From positions 1-5,341 of the forward strand of contig CALVRK010000072.1 of the NCBI GenBank assembly GCA_944358565.1: a DNA stretch of 5,341 bases, in the 5' to 3' direction. This document shows, one piece after another, positions 1-5,341 of this stretch. The stretch's first letter is position 1. Each line of letters begins with the position of its first letter. Under the pieces are notes generated by a model. That model had not been told where the DNA came from, ran no database searches, and saw only the letters and a program-made list of their open reading frames with translations. Both the position numbers and the translations under genes were made by a program. Origin of the DNA: an uncultured Bacilli bacterium (lineage in GTDB: Bacteria; Bacillota_I; Bacilli_A; RF39; UBA660).

Positions 1-70
1 CACATACAAACGTTCTTGTAAATAACTTCTTGCAAACTTTTACCTTTTACAAAGCAAATTCCTAGTAAAT
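1..70. repeat. Non-coding left edge with short imperfect repeats
   Basis: No supportable gene is seen here. The sequence holds two near-identical direct copies, TTCTTGTAAA at 13-22 and TTCTTGCAAA at 27-36 (9 of 10 bases, 14-bp period). A further inverted match lies at 46-52 (TTTACAA, complementary to TTGTAAA at 16-22). The block lies just beyond the terminator of the ParB-like gene. It could be an iteron-like or regulatory binding array, part of an element end, or chance in AT-rich DNA. The window stops too early to decide. Confidence 0.3.
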
Positions 71-101
71 AAAAAAATGCTAACTTTACTGTTAGCATTT
101 T
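71..101 (-). terminator. Intrinsic terminator of the XRE-parB transcript
   Basis: A perfect 11-bp inverted repeat (74-84 AAAATGCTAAC and 91-101 GTTAGCATTTT) encloses a 6-nt loop. Read on the minus strand, the stem is followed by a run of seven T residues (plus-strand A at 71-77), the normal form of a Rho-independent terminator. The upstream arm overlaps the TAA stop of the ParB-like gene (100-102), so the gene ends directly in its terminator. On the plus strand the stem is followed by TATATTTTT, so weak bidirectional function is possible. Confidence 0.85.
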
Positions 102-981
102 ATATTTTTAAATTATTTATATCTATTTTCTCTAATTCCTCTTTTTTTATTTCCTTATACTTTAAAATTGCTTCTATTATAAATTGTTCAATATATCTTT
201 TATCTCTTTTTAATAAATCCAATGGTAAAACAGATTCAATTTTTTCTTTATTAAAACTTATTTGTTCTTTTTGATTTCCTTTTATTTGAGATAAAACATC
301 CACCAAAGAATCATAATTCAATTTTTTATTTTTACTTAATTCTCTTATTTTAATTGCCTGTCCATGACTTGGAGTTAAATCATCATATATAAAAGTTGAA
401 TATAGTAAATTTTGTTCATCTTTTGTCAAATATGACAACTCTACAGCAGGTTTTATTCCAATTGTTAGATAAGTTCTTTTATCATGTAAAACCGAATTAT
501 CAACTAACTTTAACAAATCAGAAATTAAATATGTTAGTCTAATATATCTATAAATTTGTGTTTTTGTATCATCAATTTGATCTACTGAATGTTGCTTTGT
601 TCCCTTAGGGGACAAAGTTTTACCTTGATGTTTTAAAGCATCAATCTTCATTTTATAAGCAAATGCTTTTTCACTAGGTAAGATTCTTTCTCTATAAATA
701 TTAGAATCAACCATATATATAGTTGCCTCATCATCATCTAATTCTTTTATTACAGCATCTATTTCATCTATTCCATTTAGTTGCATTGCTAATTTTCTTC
801 TATGTCCTGATATTAATTCATACCTATTATTATTTTTCGGTCTTACTATGATTGGATTTAAAAGTCCATTTTCTTTTATACTTTTAGCAAGTTCTTTTAA
901 TGTGTCATCATCATTTACTAAAAAAGGGTGATTTTTAAAATCATCTATTAAACTTATTTTAATATTTACAATACTATCCAT
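100..981 (-). CDS. ParB/RepB/Spo0J-family DNA-binding protein, stand-alone
   Basis: This is a 293-residue protein of the ParB superfamily, whose members bind parS-like DNA palindromes and, in classical cases, use CTP to spread on DNA for plasmid or chromosome partition. The N-terminal ParB domain covers about residues 5-115: a DDTLKELAKSIKENGLLNPIIVRP segment region (25-48), then the signature ISGHRRKLA at 57-65, in place of the more usual GERRxRA, then DSNIYRERILPSEKAFAY at 92-109. A region compatible with the helix-turn-helix domain follows (about 130-165). The C-terminal 130 residues are not recognisable. Translation is probably coupled to the XRE gene: only 2 bp separate that stop from this ATG, and the GGAGG site (992-996) lies inside the upstream gene. 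No ParA ATPase is visible, so a role in element maintenance or regulation is as likely as true partition. G+C is very low (about 18-23% in two sampled lines) except around an internal palindrome at 595-617. The family call is confident; the role is inferred. Confidence 0.85.
   Translation of the reverse strand: MDSIVNIKISLIDDFKNHPFLVNDDDTLKELAKSIKENGLLNPIIVRPKNNNRYELISGHRRKLAMQLNGIDEIDAVIKELDDDEATIYMVDSNIYRERILPSEKAFAYKMKIDALKHQGKTLSPKGTKQHSVDQIDDTKTQIYRYIRLTYLISDLLKLVDNSVLHDKRTYLTIGIKPAVELSYLTKDEQNLLYSTFIYDDLTPSHGQAIKIRELSKNKKLNYDSLVDVLSQIKGNQKEQISFNKEKIESVLPLDLLKRDKRYIEQFIIEAILKYKEIKKEELEKIDINNLKI
595..617. promoter_or_regulatory. Candidate parS-like palindrome inside the parB-like gene
   Basis: Arms CTTTGTTCCC (595-604) and GGGGACAAAG (608-617) are complementary at 9 of 10 positions, with a 3-bp centre (TTA). 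The inner part has a TGTTCC half-site like the Spo0J/ParB parS consensus, which I recall as TGTTNCACGTGAAACA, but the centre differs. It encodes residues about 121-129 (TLSPKGTK), the linker between the N-terminal and helix-turn-helix domains, with GC-rich codons unusual for this gene. On the plus strand the repeat is followed by TTTT, so an antisense terminator is an alternative reading. Binding by the encoded protein is inference. Confidence 0.4.
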
Positions 982-983
982 AA

Positions 984-1454
984 TTATTTTTCCTCCAAAT
1001 TATAATTTAATTTCCAGTTTATATAATCATTATAAGTAATCTCTCTTTTTTGTCGTTTATTTCTGATTAAATTCCACTCATTAATAAAATTTCTAATAAT
1101 TACTATTTGTTTTTCATCAACATAAGAAACATTAGATAAATCAATTTGATAATTTGGTAATAGTTCCTCTAACCACATCAAATAATAAATAACATCTATT
1201 ATCTCAATAAAATCATATTTTTTTATAGCATTATAATTTACTTCTAATATATTTGCTATTTCTCGAGTTCTATCCTCTTTTGGATTTCTATTTCCTTTTT
1301 CATATCTAGTCATTGTTCTTCTTTTACATTCTCCAGTAAGTCCTAGTTTATCTGACACATTATCCTGTGTCATTAATCTAAACTGTCTTGCAAATGCTAT
1401 TCTAGATCCTTGTGACATATCCTTTAATTTTGGCTTTGTATATAATAATCGCAT
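984..1454 (-). CDS. XRE-family helix-turn-helix transcriptional regulator
   Basis: This is a 156-residue probable DNA-binding regulator. Residues about 16-80 form a Cro/C1-type helix-turn-helix: GSRIAFARQFRLMTQDNVSDKLGL (16-39), a short insertion GECKRRT (41-47), then MTRYEKGNRNPKEDRTREIANILEVNYNAI (48-77). The pattern of TQ, RYE-G-R-P and IANIL-V matches XRE regulators often found on plasmids and integrative elements of Firmicutes, which carry a similar charged insertion before the second helices. The C-terminal half (80-156) has an aromatic and acidic stretch but no domain I recognise; it may mediate dimerisation or sense a partner. The start is the ATG at 1454, preceded by AGGAG at 1461-1465. 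It is the first gene of a two-gene unit with the ParB-like protein and may repress its own promoter in the 44 bp before the ppdK terminator. G+C is low (about 15% in a sampled line), unlike ppdK. The target is unknown. Confidence 0.85.
   Translation of the reverse strand: MRLLYTKPKLKDMSQGSRIAFARQFRLMTQDNVSDKLGLTGECKRRTMTRYEKGNRNPKEDRTREIANILEVNYNAIKKYDFIEIIDVIYYLMWLEELLPNYQIDLSNVSYVDEKQIVIIRNFINEWNLIRNKRQKREITYNDYINWKLNYNLEEK
992..996 (-). promoter_or_regulatory. Ribosome binding site of the ParB-like gene
   Basis: GGAGG on the minus strand lies 10 nt before the ATG at 981. It sits within the last codons of the XRE gene (Leu-Glu-Glu-Lys-stop). The overlap supports the ATG at 981 as the start and suggests coupled translation of the two proteins. 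Confidence 0.75.
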
Positions 1455-1498
1455 TTCATTCTCCTCTCTTTACTAATCGTACATTACATCTTATAAAC
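1455..1498 (-). promoter_or_regulatory. Compact leader and RBS of the XRE-parB unit
   Basis: Only 44 bp separate the ppdK terminator from the XRE start. A good ribosome site, AGGAG (1461-1465), lies 6 nt before the ATG. A TATAAG hexamer (1490-1495, minus strand) could be a -10 box, but I see no convincing -35 at normal spacing, and any -35 would fall inside the terminator hairpin. A weak TAAT/ATTA-flanked near-palindrome (1474-1486) could be an operator. The promoter is therefore unresolved; the ribosome site is secure. Confidence 0.4.
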
Positions 1499-1543
1499 AA
1501 AAAAAAGACTAAGATTTGCAACTTAATGCTTAATCTTAGTCTT
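1499..1543 (-). terminator. Intrinsic terminator downstream of ppdK
   Basis: A perfect 12-bp inverted repeat (1505-1516 AAGACTAAGATT and 1532-1543 AATCTTAGTCTT) is followed on the minus strand by a run of eight T residues (plus-strand A at 1499-1506). An inner GCA/TGC pair (1518-1520, 1527-1529) could extend the stem. It lies about 105 bp after the ppdK stop and is directional: on the plus strand there is no T run. It should separate ppdK from the XRE-parB unit. The 105-bp stretch 1544-1648 between the stop and this hairpin holds nothing else I can identify. Confidence 0.88.
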
Positions 1544-1648
1544 ATGAATATAATATTTTCTAATTATTTAAATTAAGTAGTATTAGTTAATAGTAACAAA
1601 ATACCTTACAAAGCCATTATTTATATTAAATATGTCTTTTTTACTTAA

Positions 1649-4270
1649 TTATTTTCGCCCCTCAGACTTGATTGCGGCTTGTGCTGCTGCTAAAATAGCA
1701 ACTGGAACTCTATATGGTGAACATGAAACATAATCAAGACCTATCTTATTAAAGAATTTAACACTCTCTTCATCCCCACCATGTTCACCACAAACACCAA
1801 GTTCTATTTTCTTATTAGATGCTTTAGCAAGTTTAATAGCTACCCTCATAAGCTTACCAACACCATCTTTATCAATCGACTTAAATGGATCAAATTTTAA
1901 AATTCCTTTTTGATAATAATCGTTAATAAATGCACCTGCATCATCTCTAGAAAAGCCAAATGTCATCTGCGTTAAATCATTCGTTCCAAAGCTAAAGAAA
2001 TCAGCTTGTTTAGCAATCTCATCAGCTTGAATAACACTTCTAGGAACTTCAATCATTGTCCCAATTTTATATTTGATCTCACTATCTTTATTTAACCTTT
2101 CAGCTACATTTAAAATAATATCTTTCAAATATTTAAGTTCAGCCACATCGCCAACTAAAGGAATCATAATCTCTGGTTTTACTTCTATTCCTTGCCTCAT
2201 TACTTTTTTAGCTGCTTTAAATATTGCTGTTGTCTGCATCACCGCAATTTCTGGATAAACAATAGAAAGCCTGCATCCACGAAGTCCCATCATTGGATTA
2301 AACTCTTTTAAAGCATCAATTTTTTTATGTAAAGCACTAACTGTCATATTTAAACTATTAGCTAGTTCCTTAACTTCATCTTCTTTTTTCGGTAAAAATT
2401 CATGTAATGGTGGATCTAAATATCTAATAGTTAGTATCTTACCATTAGCTGCTTTAAATAATCCCTCAAAATCTTTTTCTTGCATTTTAAGTAAAACTGT
2501 TAAAGCATTAATTCGCTCTTCTTCAGTTGGGGCAACAATCATCTTTCTAATCGCAAAAATCTTATTCTTTTCAAAAAACATGTGCTCAGTCCTACATAGA
2601 CCAATACCTTCAGCCCCAAAATCAAAAGCTACTTTTGCATCTTTAGCTATATCTGCATTTGCTCTAACTCCAAGTTTTTTATATTTTTTAGCCCACTTTA
2701 ACATCGTTAAGAATTTATCGTTTAAATTAAAGTCTGCTATTTCAAGAACTCCTTCATAAACATTACCACTAGTTCCATCTAAAGATAAATAGTAATTACC
2801 ACTATATTGTTTACCATTAATTATCATAATCTTTTTCTTTTCATCAACTAAAACGTTTTCACAGCCACTTATACAGCACTTACCAATACCTCTAGCTACA
2901 ACAGCCGCATGTGAAGTGATACCACCTCTAACCGTTAAAATACCATCTGCATACTTCATCGCTTCAATATCTTCAGGTGAAGTCTCTTCTCTAACTAAAA
3001 TAGTTGGGATTTTTTTATTATATTTTTCTTTAACTTCTAAAGTATTGAAACAAATCTGACCAGAAACTGCTCCCGGTGATGCTGGTAAACCTTTAGTAAT
3101 TGGTTTCATTTTAGATAAAGCATTACTATCAAAACTCTTATGAAGCATACCACTTATCTCTTTTGGATCAAGTCTCATAAGAGCTTCTTTTTGAGTAATT
3201 AAGTTTTCATTAGCCATATCAATCGCAATATTTAAACTAGCTAATGGAGTCCTTTTACCATTTCTTGTCTGTAACATATAAAGTTTCCCATTTTCTACCG
3301 TAAACTCCATATCCTGCATATCTTTATAATGTTTTTCCAAAAGTTTACTATAACCTTTTAATTCCTTATATATTTTTGGATTTTCTTTCTCTAAAATATC
3401 GATAGAAAGTGGCGTCCTAACCCCAGCTACTATATCTTCACCCTGAGCTTTAACTAAATACTCACCATAAAGTTTATCTTCACCATTAGCTGGATTTCTT
3501 GAAAAAGCAACTCCTGTTAAAGACGATTCTGATAAATTACCATATACCATCTCTTGCACATTAACTGCTGTTCCTAAAGTATCTGGAATATTATTCATCT
3601 GTCTATATACTTCTGCTCTTTTGTTATGCCATGACCTAAATACCGCTGTTACCGCCTGCATAAGCTGAAGTAATGGTTCCTCTGGGAATTCTTCTTTAAC
3701 TAATTTTTTATATAAATCTTTAAATGTTTCTGTAAGTAGTACCATATCATTAGCTGTTAATTCTAAATCATTTTTAACCCCTTTATTTTCTTTATATTTA
3801 GTTAAATATTCTTCAAACTTATCTTTACCTTTTCCTTTAACCACATCAGCAAACATCATAATAAGTCTTCGGTAAGAATCATAAATAAATCTTTTGCTAT
3901 CCTCATCCTTAGCTAATGTTTTAGCAATCTTATCATTTAAACCTAAATTTAAAATAGTATCCATCATTCCCGGCATACTAATTGGTGAACCACTTCTAAC
4001 TGATAAAAGTAAAGGATTATTAGTATCTCCTAATTTTTTACCGGTTTTTTCTTCAATTCTTTTAATTCCTTTTAAAATTTGTTTTTGTACATCTTCATTC
4101 AATAACTCGCCATCACTAAAATATAAATTACAAGCTTCAGTTGTTACTGTAAGTCCATATGGTACAGGTAATCCCATATTAGTCATTTCGGCTAGATTAG
4201 CCCCTTTACCACCTAATAAATTTCTTAAATCTTTATTACCTTCATCAAATAAATAAACATATTTTTTCAT
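1649..4270 (-). CDS. ppdK: Pyruvate, phosphate dikinase
   Basis: This cytosolic enzyme interconverts pyruvate + ATP + Pi and PEP + AMP + PPi. In anaerobes it can serve glycolysis with PPi or PEP resynthesis. From the ATG at 4270 it has 873 residues, the normal family length. The N-terminal ATP-grasp nucleotide-binding domain (about 1-340) includes LLGGKGANLAEM and the SVRSGSPISMPGMMDTILNLG region. The phosphohistidine swivel domain (about 390-510) contains GGITSHAAVVARG with the catalytic His at 454 and the CCISGC motif. The C-terminal PEP/pyruvate TIM-barrel (about 520-873) has GLCRTEHMFF, RYLDPPLHEFLP, MIEVPR, FSFGTNDLTQMTFGFSRDD and GVCGEHGG, whose Cys at 827 is the general acid. Every key motif is intact. 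The ORF can be read from TTG at 4273, but ATG at 4270 has the better 8-nt spacing to AGGAGG. The gene follows the recombinase by about 15 bp and ends before a strong terminator. No PPDK regulatory protein gene is nearby. G+C (about 37-42% in sampled lines) is higher than its neighbours, as expected for a well-expressed core gene. Confidence 0.98.
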   Translation of the reverse strand: MKKYVYLFDEGNKDLRNLLGGKGANLAEMTNMGLPVPYGLTVTTEACNLYFSDGELLNEDVQKQILKGIKRIEEKTGKKLGDTNNPLLLSVRSGSPISMPGMMDTILNLGLNDKIAKTLAKDEDSKRFIYDSYRRLIMMFADVVKGKGKDKFEEYLTKYKENKGVKNDLELTANDMVLLTETFKDLYKKLVKEEFPEEPLLQLMQAVTAVFRSWHNKRAEVYRQMNNIPDTLGTAVNVQEMVYGNLSESSLTGVAFSRNPANGEDKLYGEYLVKAQGEDIVAGVRTPLSIDILEKENPKIYKELKGYSKLLEKHYKDMQDMEFTVENGKLYMLQTRNGKRTPLASLNIAIDMANENLITQKEALMRLDPKEISGMLHKSFDSNALSKMKPITKGLPASPGAVSGQICFNTLEVKEKYNKKIPTILVREETSPEDIEAMKYADGILTVRGGITSHAAVVARGIGKCCISGCENVLVDEKKKIMIINGKQYSGNYYLSLDGTSGNVYEGVLEIADFNLNDKFLTMLKWAKKYKKLGVRANADIAKDAKVAFDFGAEGIGLCRTEHMFFEKNKIFAIRKMIVAPTEEERINALTVLLKMQEKDFEGLFKAANGKILTIRYLDPPLHEFLPKKEDEVKELANSLNMTVSALHKKIDALKEFNPMMGLRGCRLSIVYPEIAVMQTTAIFKAAKKVMRQGIEVKPEIMIPLVGDVAELKYLKDIILNVAERLNKDSEIKYKIGTMIEVPRSVIQADEIAKQADFFSFGTNDLTQMTFGFSRDDAGAFINDYYQKGILKFDPFKSIDKDGVGKLMRVAIKLAKASNKKIELGVCGEHGGDEESVKFFNKIGLDYVSCSPYRVPVAILAAAQAAIKSEGRK

Positions 4271-4278
4271 CAAAATAG

Positions 4279-4284
4279 CCTCCT
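4279..4284 (-). promoter_or_regulatory. Ribosome binding site deciding the ppdK start
   Basis: A full AGGAGG on the minus strand lies 8 nt before ATG at 4270 and 5 nt before the TTG at 4273. The spacing and codon favour ATG, giving 873 residues instead of 874. The site begins 2 nt after the recombinase stop codon (4286-4288), consistent with re-initiation by ribosomes finishing the upstream gene. Confidence 0.8.
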
Positions 4285-4285
4285 T

Positions 4286-5143
4286 TTAATTCTTATGAGC
4301 CCTAGGATGAGCACTCAAATAAACCTGCCTTAATCTTTCGTTAGAAACATGAGTATATATCTGTGTCGTCGATAAGCTTTCATGCCCTAATAAATCTCCA
4401 ACACTTTTTAAATCAGCTCCATCATTAAGCATATGCGTCGCATAAGTATGCCTTAAAGTATGCGGCGTTACATGCACCTCAATTCCTGCTTTTTTAGCAG
4501 TTTCAGTCACAATACTTCTAATTTCTCTTTCATTTAATTTTTCACTTTTTTTACCAATAAATAAATAAGGACTATCTCTGTGATCTATCTTTAAATATTT
4601 ATCGAGTAATTTTTCACACTTACTTCCATAATAAACATATCTTTCCTTGTTACCCTTACCTAATATTAATATTTTTCTTTCTTTAAAATCAATGTTTTTT
4701 AACTTCATATTAGCTAATTCACTAACTCTAACTCCACTAGAATAAAGCATTTCTAATATCAAAGCATCTCTTAAACCATATTTGTTACTAGTGTCAGGAT
4801 AACTTAATAATCTTTCTAAATCATCATAATTTAAATAATTAGGTAATGTCTTCTCAATTTTTGGATTACTAATTAATCTCATAAAGTTATCTTTAATAAT
4901 TCCTTCACTCTCTAAATATTTAAAATAACTTTTTAAAGAACTTACTTTCCTTGATATTGTTTTCGTGCTATATTTTTTTTCATATAATTTTCTTAAATAT
5001 TTTCTAACTAAATCAATATCAACATTATCATCTAAAGCAAAATCATAAAACTCTTTTAAATCAATTTCATAATTTCTAATTGTATGATCAGAAAAGCCTT
5101 TTTCATATTTTAAATAATCCAAAAACTTGTAAGCATTTTTCAT
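4286..5143 (-). CDS. xerC: XerC/XerD-type tyrosine recombinase
   Basis: This is a site-specific recombinase of the Xer type, which resolves chromosome dimers at dif sites together with a partner Xer protein. From ATG 5143 it is 285 residues, close to the usual 290-305. The N-terminal core-binding SAM-like domain covers about 1-90 (AYKFLDYLKYEKGFSDHTIRNY, then ISRKVSSLKSYFKYL). The catalytic domain holds all six residues of the family: Arg139 (SSGVRVSEL), Lys163 (GKGNKER), His228 and Arg231 (PHTLRHTYATHML), His254 (LLGHESLSTTQ) and nucleophile Tyr263 (IYTHV). The C-terminus ends in AHPRAHKN, the HPRA ending shared by Firmicutes XerC and XerD. This favours a chromosomal housekeeping enzyme over a phage integrase. 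XerC is preferred on overall resemblance, but XerD cannot be excluded. A longer reading from 5221 adds a hydrophobic 26-residue leader that is probably untranslated, because an extended -10 and a ribosome site lie within it. The gene is probably co-transcribed with ppdK. Confidence 0.92.
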   Translation of the reverse strand: MKNAYKFLDYLKYEKGFSDHTIRNYEIDLKEFYDFALDDNVDIDLVRKYLRKLYEKKYSTKTISRKVSSLKSYFKYLESEGIIKDNFMRLISNPKIEKTLPNYLNYDDLERLLSYPDTSNKYGLRDALILEMLYSSGVRVSELANMKLKNIDFKERKILILGKGNKERYVYYGSKCEKLLDKYLKIDHRDSPYLFIGKKSEKLNEREIRSIVTETAKKAGIEVHVTPHTLRHTYATHMLNDGADLKSVGDLLGHESLSTTQIYTHVSNERLRQVYLSAHPRAHKN

Positions 5144-5147
5144 ACCA

Positions 5148-5153
5148 TCACCT
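5148..5153 (-). promoter_or_regulatory. Ribosome binding site deciding the recombinase start
   Basis: AGGTGA on the minus strand lies 4 nt before ATG 5143. It is a reasonable Shine-Dalgarno match and places the N-terminus where Xer proteins normally begin. The alternative start at 5221 has no comparable purine-rich site that I can see. Confidence 0.65.
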
Positions 5154-5160
5154 ATTATTA

Positions 5161-5189
5161 AGTATACCACAAATAAGAAAAAACAAATA
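5161..5189 (-). promoter_or_regulatory. Extended -10 promoter candidate for the recombinase-ppdK unit
   Basis: On the minus strand TATACT (5161-5166) is preceded by TGG, giving an extended -10 element (TGnTATACT). A -35 is weak: TATTTG (5184-5189) is at 17-bp spacing, and the better TTGTTT (5181-5186) is at only 14 bp. The predicted start near 5154 gives a very short leader that just includes the ribosome site. If correct, transcription begins downstream of the longer alternative start at 5221, which could then not be translated. Confidence 0.5.
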
Positions 5190-5234
5190 AACTTTTTAAG
5201 CCTATTTGCCTTAGTTAACACTTTAATTAATCAG

Positions 5235-5259
5235 AACAAAATACCAAAATAAATTTTGG
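5235..5259 (-). terminator. Weak terminator for a transcript entering from the right
   Basis: A 6-bp inverted repeat (5244-5249 CCAAAA and 5254-5259 TTTTGG, 4-nt loop) is followed on the minus strand by TATTTTGTT. The stem is short and AT-rich, so it would be weak alone. It lies just downstream of the stronger hairpin at 5265-5282. It probably insulates the recombinase promoter from the gene or element beyond the right edge. Confidence 0.45.
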
Positions 5260-5264
5260 CATTG

Positions 5265-5282
5265 GCTTACCTCACGGTAAGC
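5265..5282. repeat. GC-richer 7-bp hairpin near the right edge
   Basis: GCTTACC (5265-5271) and GGTAAGC (5276-5282) are perfectly complementary around a 4-nt loop. The hairpin starts 5 nt after the TAG stop of the possible partial frame on the minus strand. It lacks its own T run, so it is not a simple terminator. It could be the subterminal hairpin of an insertion element, part of a structured RNA, or the upper part of a compound terminator with 5244-5259. Confidence 0.55.
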
Positions 5283-5287
5283 TCTTT

Positions 5288-5341
5288 CTACTTCATAGGA
5301 ATCTTAGACTCCTCCATAGACCAGTATCGGATGGTCGCCAC
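5288..5341 (-). CDS. Possible 3' end of an unidentified gene, cut by the window
   Basis: The minus strand reads 17 codons (VATIRYWSMEESKIPMK) and then TAG. Local G+C is about half, far above the rest of the window, suggesting foreign or structured sequence. The Met-Lys-stop followed by Lys-Glu codons faintly recalls the serine/Met-Lys-Gln-Glu tail of IS200/IS605-family TnpB proteins, with a hairpin after the stop, but this is pattern memory and not a match I can verify. The other frames are also partly open, so coding is not established, and a non-coding RNA is equally possible. Confidence 0.22.
   Translation of the reverse strand: MATIRYWSMEESKIPMK

Noticed and set aside
77..274. 65-codon plus-strand open frame
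   Set aside because: It runs antisense to the ParB-like gene, begins inside a terminator hairpin, has no ribosome site, and gives a low-complexity Ile/Ser/Phe-rich product typical of a shadow of AT-rich coding DNA.
1595..1605. AACAAAATACC repeated at 5235-5245, as possible attachment-site direct repeats flanking the recombinase and ppdK
   Set aside because: An 11-bp AT-rich match with no extension on either side is too weak, and ppdK with a Xer-type recombinase looks like core sequence, not an excisable unit.
2073..2258. 61-codon plus-strand open frame
   Set aside because: It lies wholly antisense to the conserved C-terminal domain of ppdK and has no recognisable product.
3894..4256. 120-codon plus-strand open frame
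   Set aside because: It is antisense to the N-terminal domain of ppdK, whose motifs are all intact on the minus strand; the open frame reflects its codon bias.
4286..5143. Recombinase as the integrase of a mobile element carrying the XRE-ParB pair
   Set aside because: Its length, domain order and HPRA C-terminus fit chromosomal Xer proteins, and ppdK plus a terminator separate it from the XRE-ParB pair.
5222..5341. 5S rRNA, RNase P RNA, tmRNA, signal recognition RNA or group II intron domain V
   Set aside because: None of the conserved sequence blocks I know for these RNAs could be found on either strand; the partial hairpin alone is not diagnostic.
1..5341. CRISPR array or tRNA genes
   Set aside because: No regularly spaced repeats longer than the short ones noted and no tRNA-like T-loop (GGTTCGA) structure were seen.

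Overview
The window is AT-rich DNA that looks like a low-GC Gram-positive (Firmicutes-type) bacterium. All confident genes lie on the minus strand, have strong AGGAGG-like ribosome sites, and end in TAA. They read through without in-frame TGA, and TGG encodes Trp, so a TGA=Trp mycoplasma code is unlikely. I cannot name a genus.

In the direction of transcription (right to left): (1) 5222-5341 is a GC-richer edge with a possible 17-codon tail of a gene entering from outside, a strong hairpin and a weak terminator. (2) 4286-5143 is a complete XerC/XerD-type tyrosine recombinase, with an extended -10 promoter candidate just upstream. (3) 1649-4270 is a complete pyruvate, phosphate dikinase gene (ppdK) that starts 15 bp after the recombinase stop, so the two probably share a transcript. 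It is closed by a clear intrinsic terminator at 1499-1543. (4) 984-1454 is an XRE-type helix-turn-helix regulator, followed 2 bp later by (5) 100-981, a stand-alone ParB-family DNA-binding protein whose stop codon is built into a second intrinsic terminator. (6) 1-70 is a short non-coding edge with imperfect short repeats.

The recombinase-ppdK half looks like core chromosome: a Xer-type recombinase and a PPi-dependent enzyme at the pyruvate/PEP node. The XRE-ParB half is visibly more AT-rich in sampled lines, has no ParA in view, and resembles the regulator/partition pairs of plasmids and integrative elements. It may be the edge or remnant of such an element.

The most interesting unexplained signal is a near-perfect 10+10 bp inverted repeat inside the parB-like gene (595-617). 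It carries a parS-like TGTTCC half-site and sits between the codons for the N-terminal and helix-turn-helix domains. It is a candidate binding site for the protein encoded around it.
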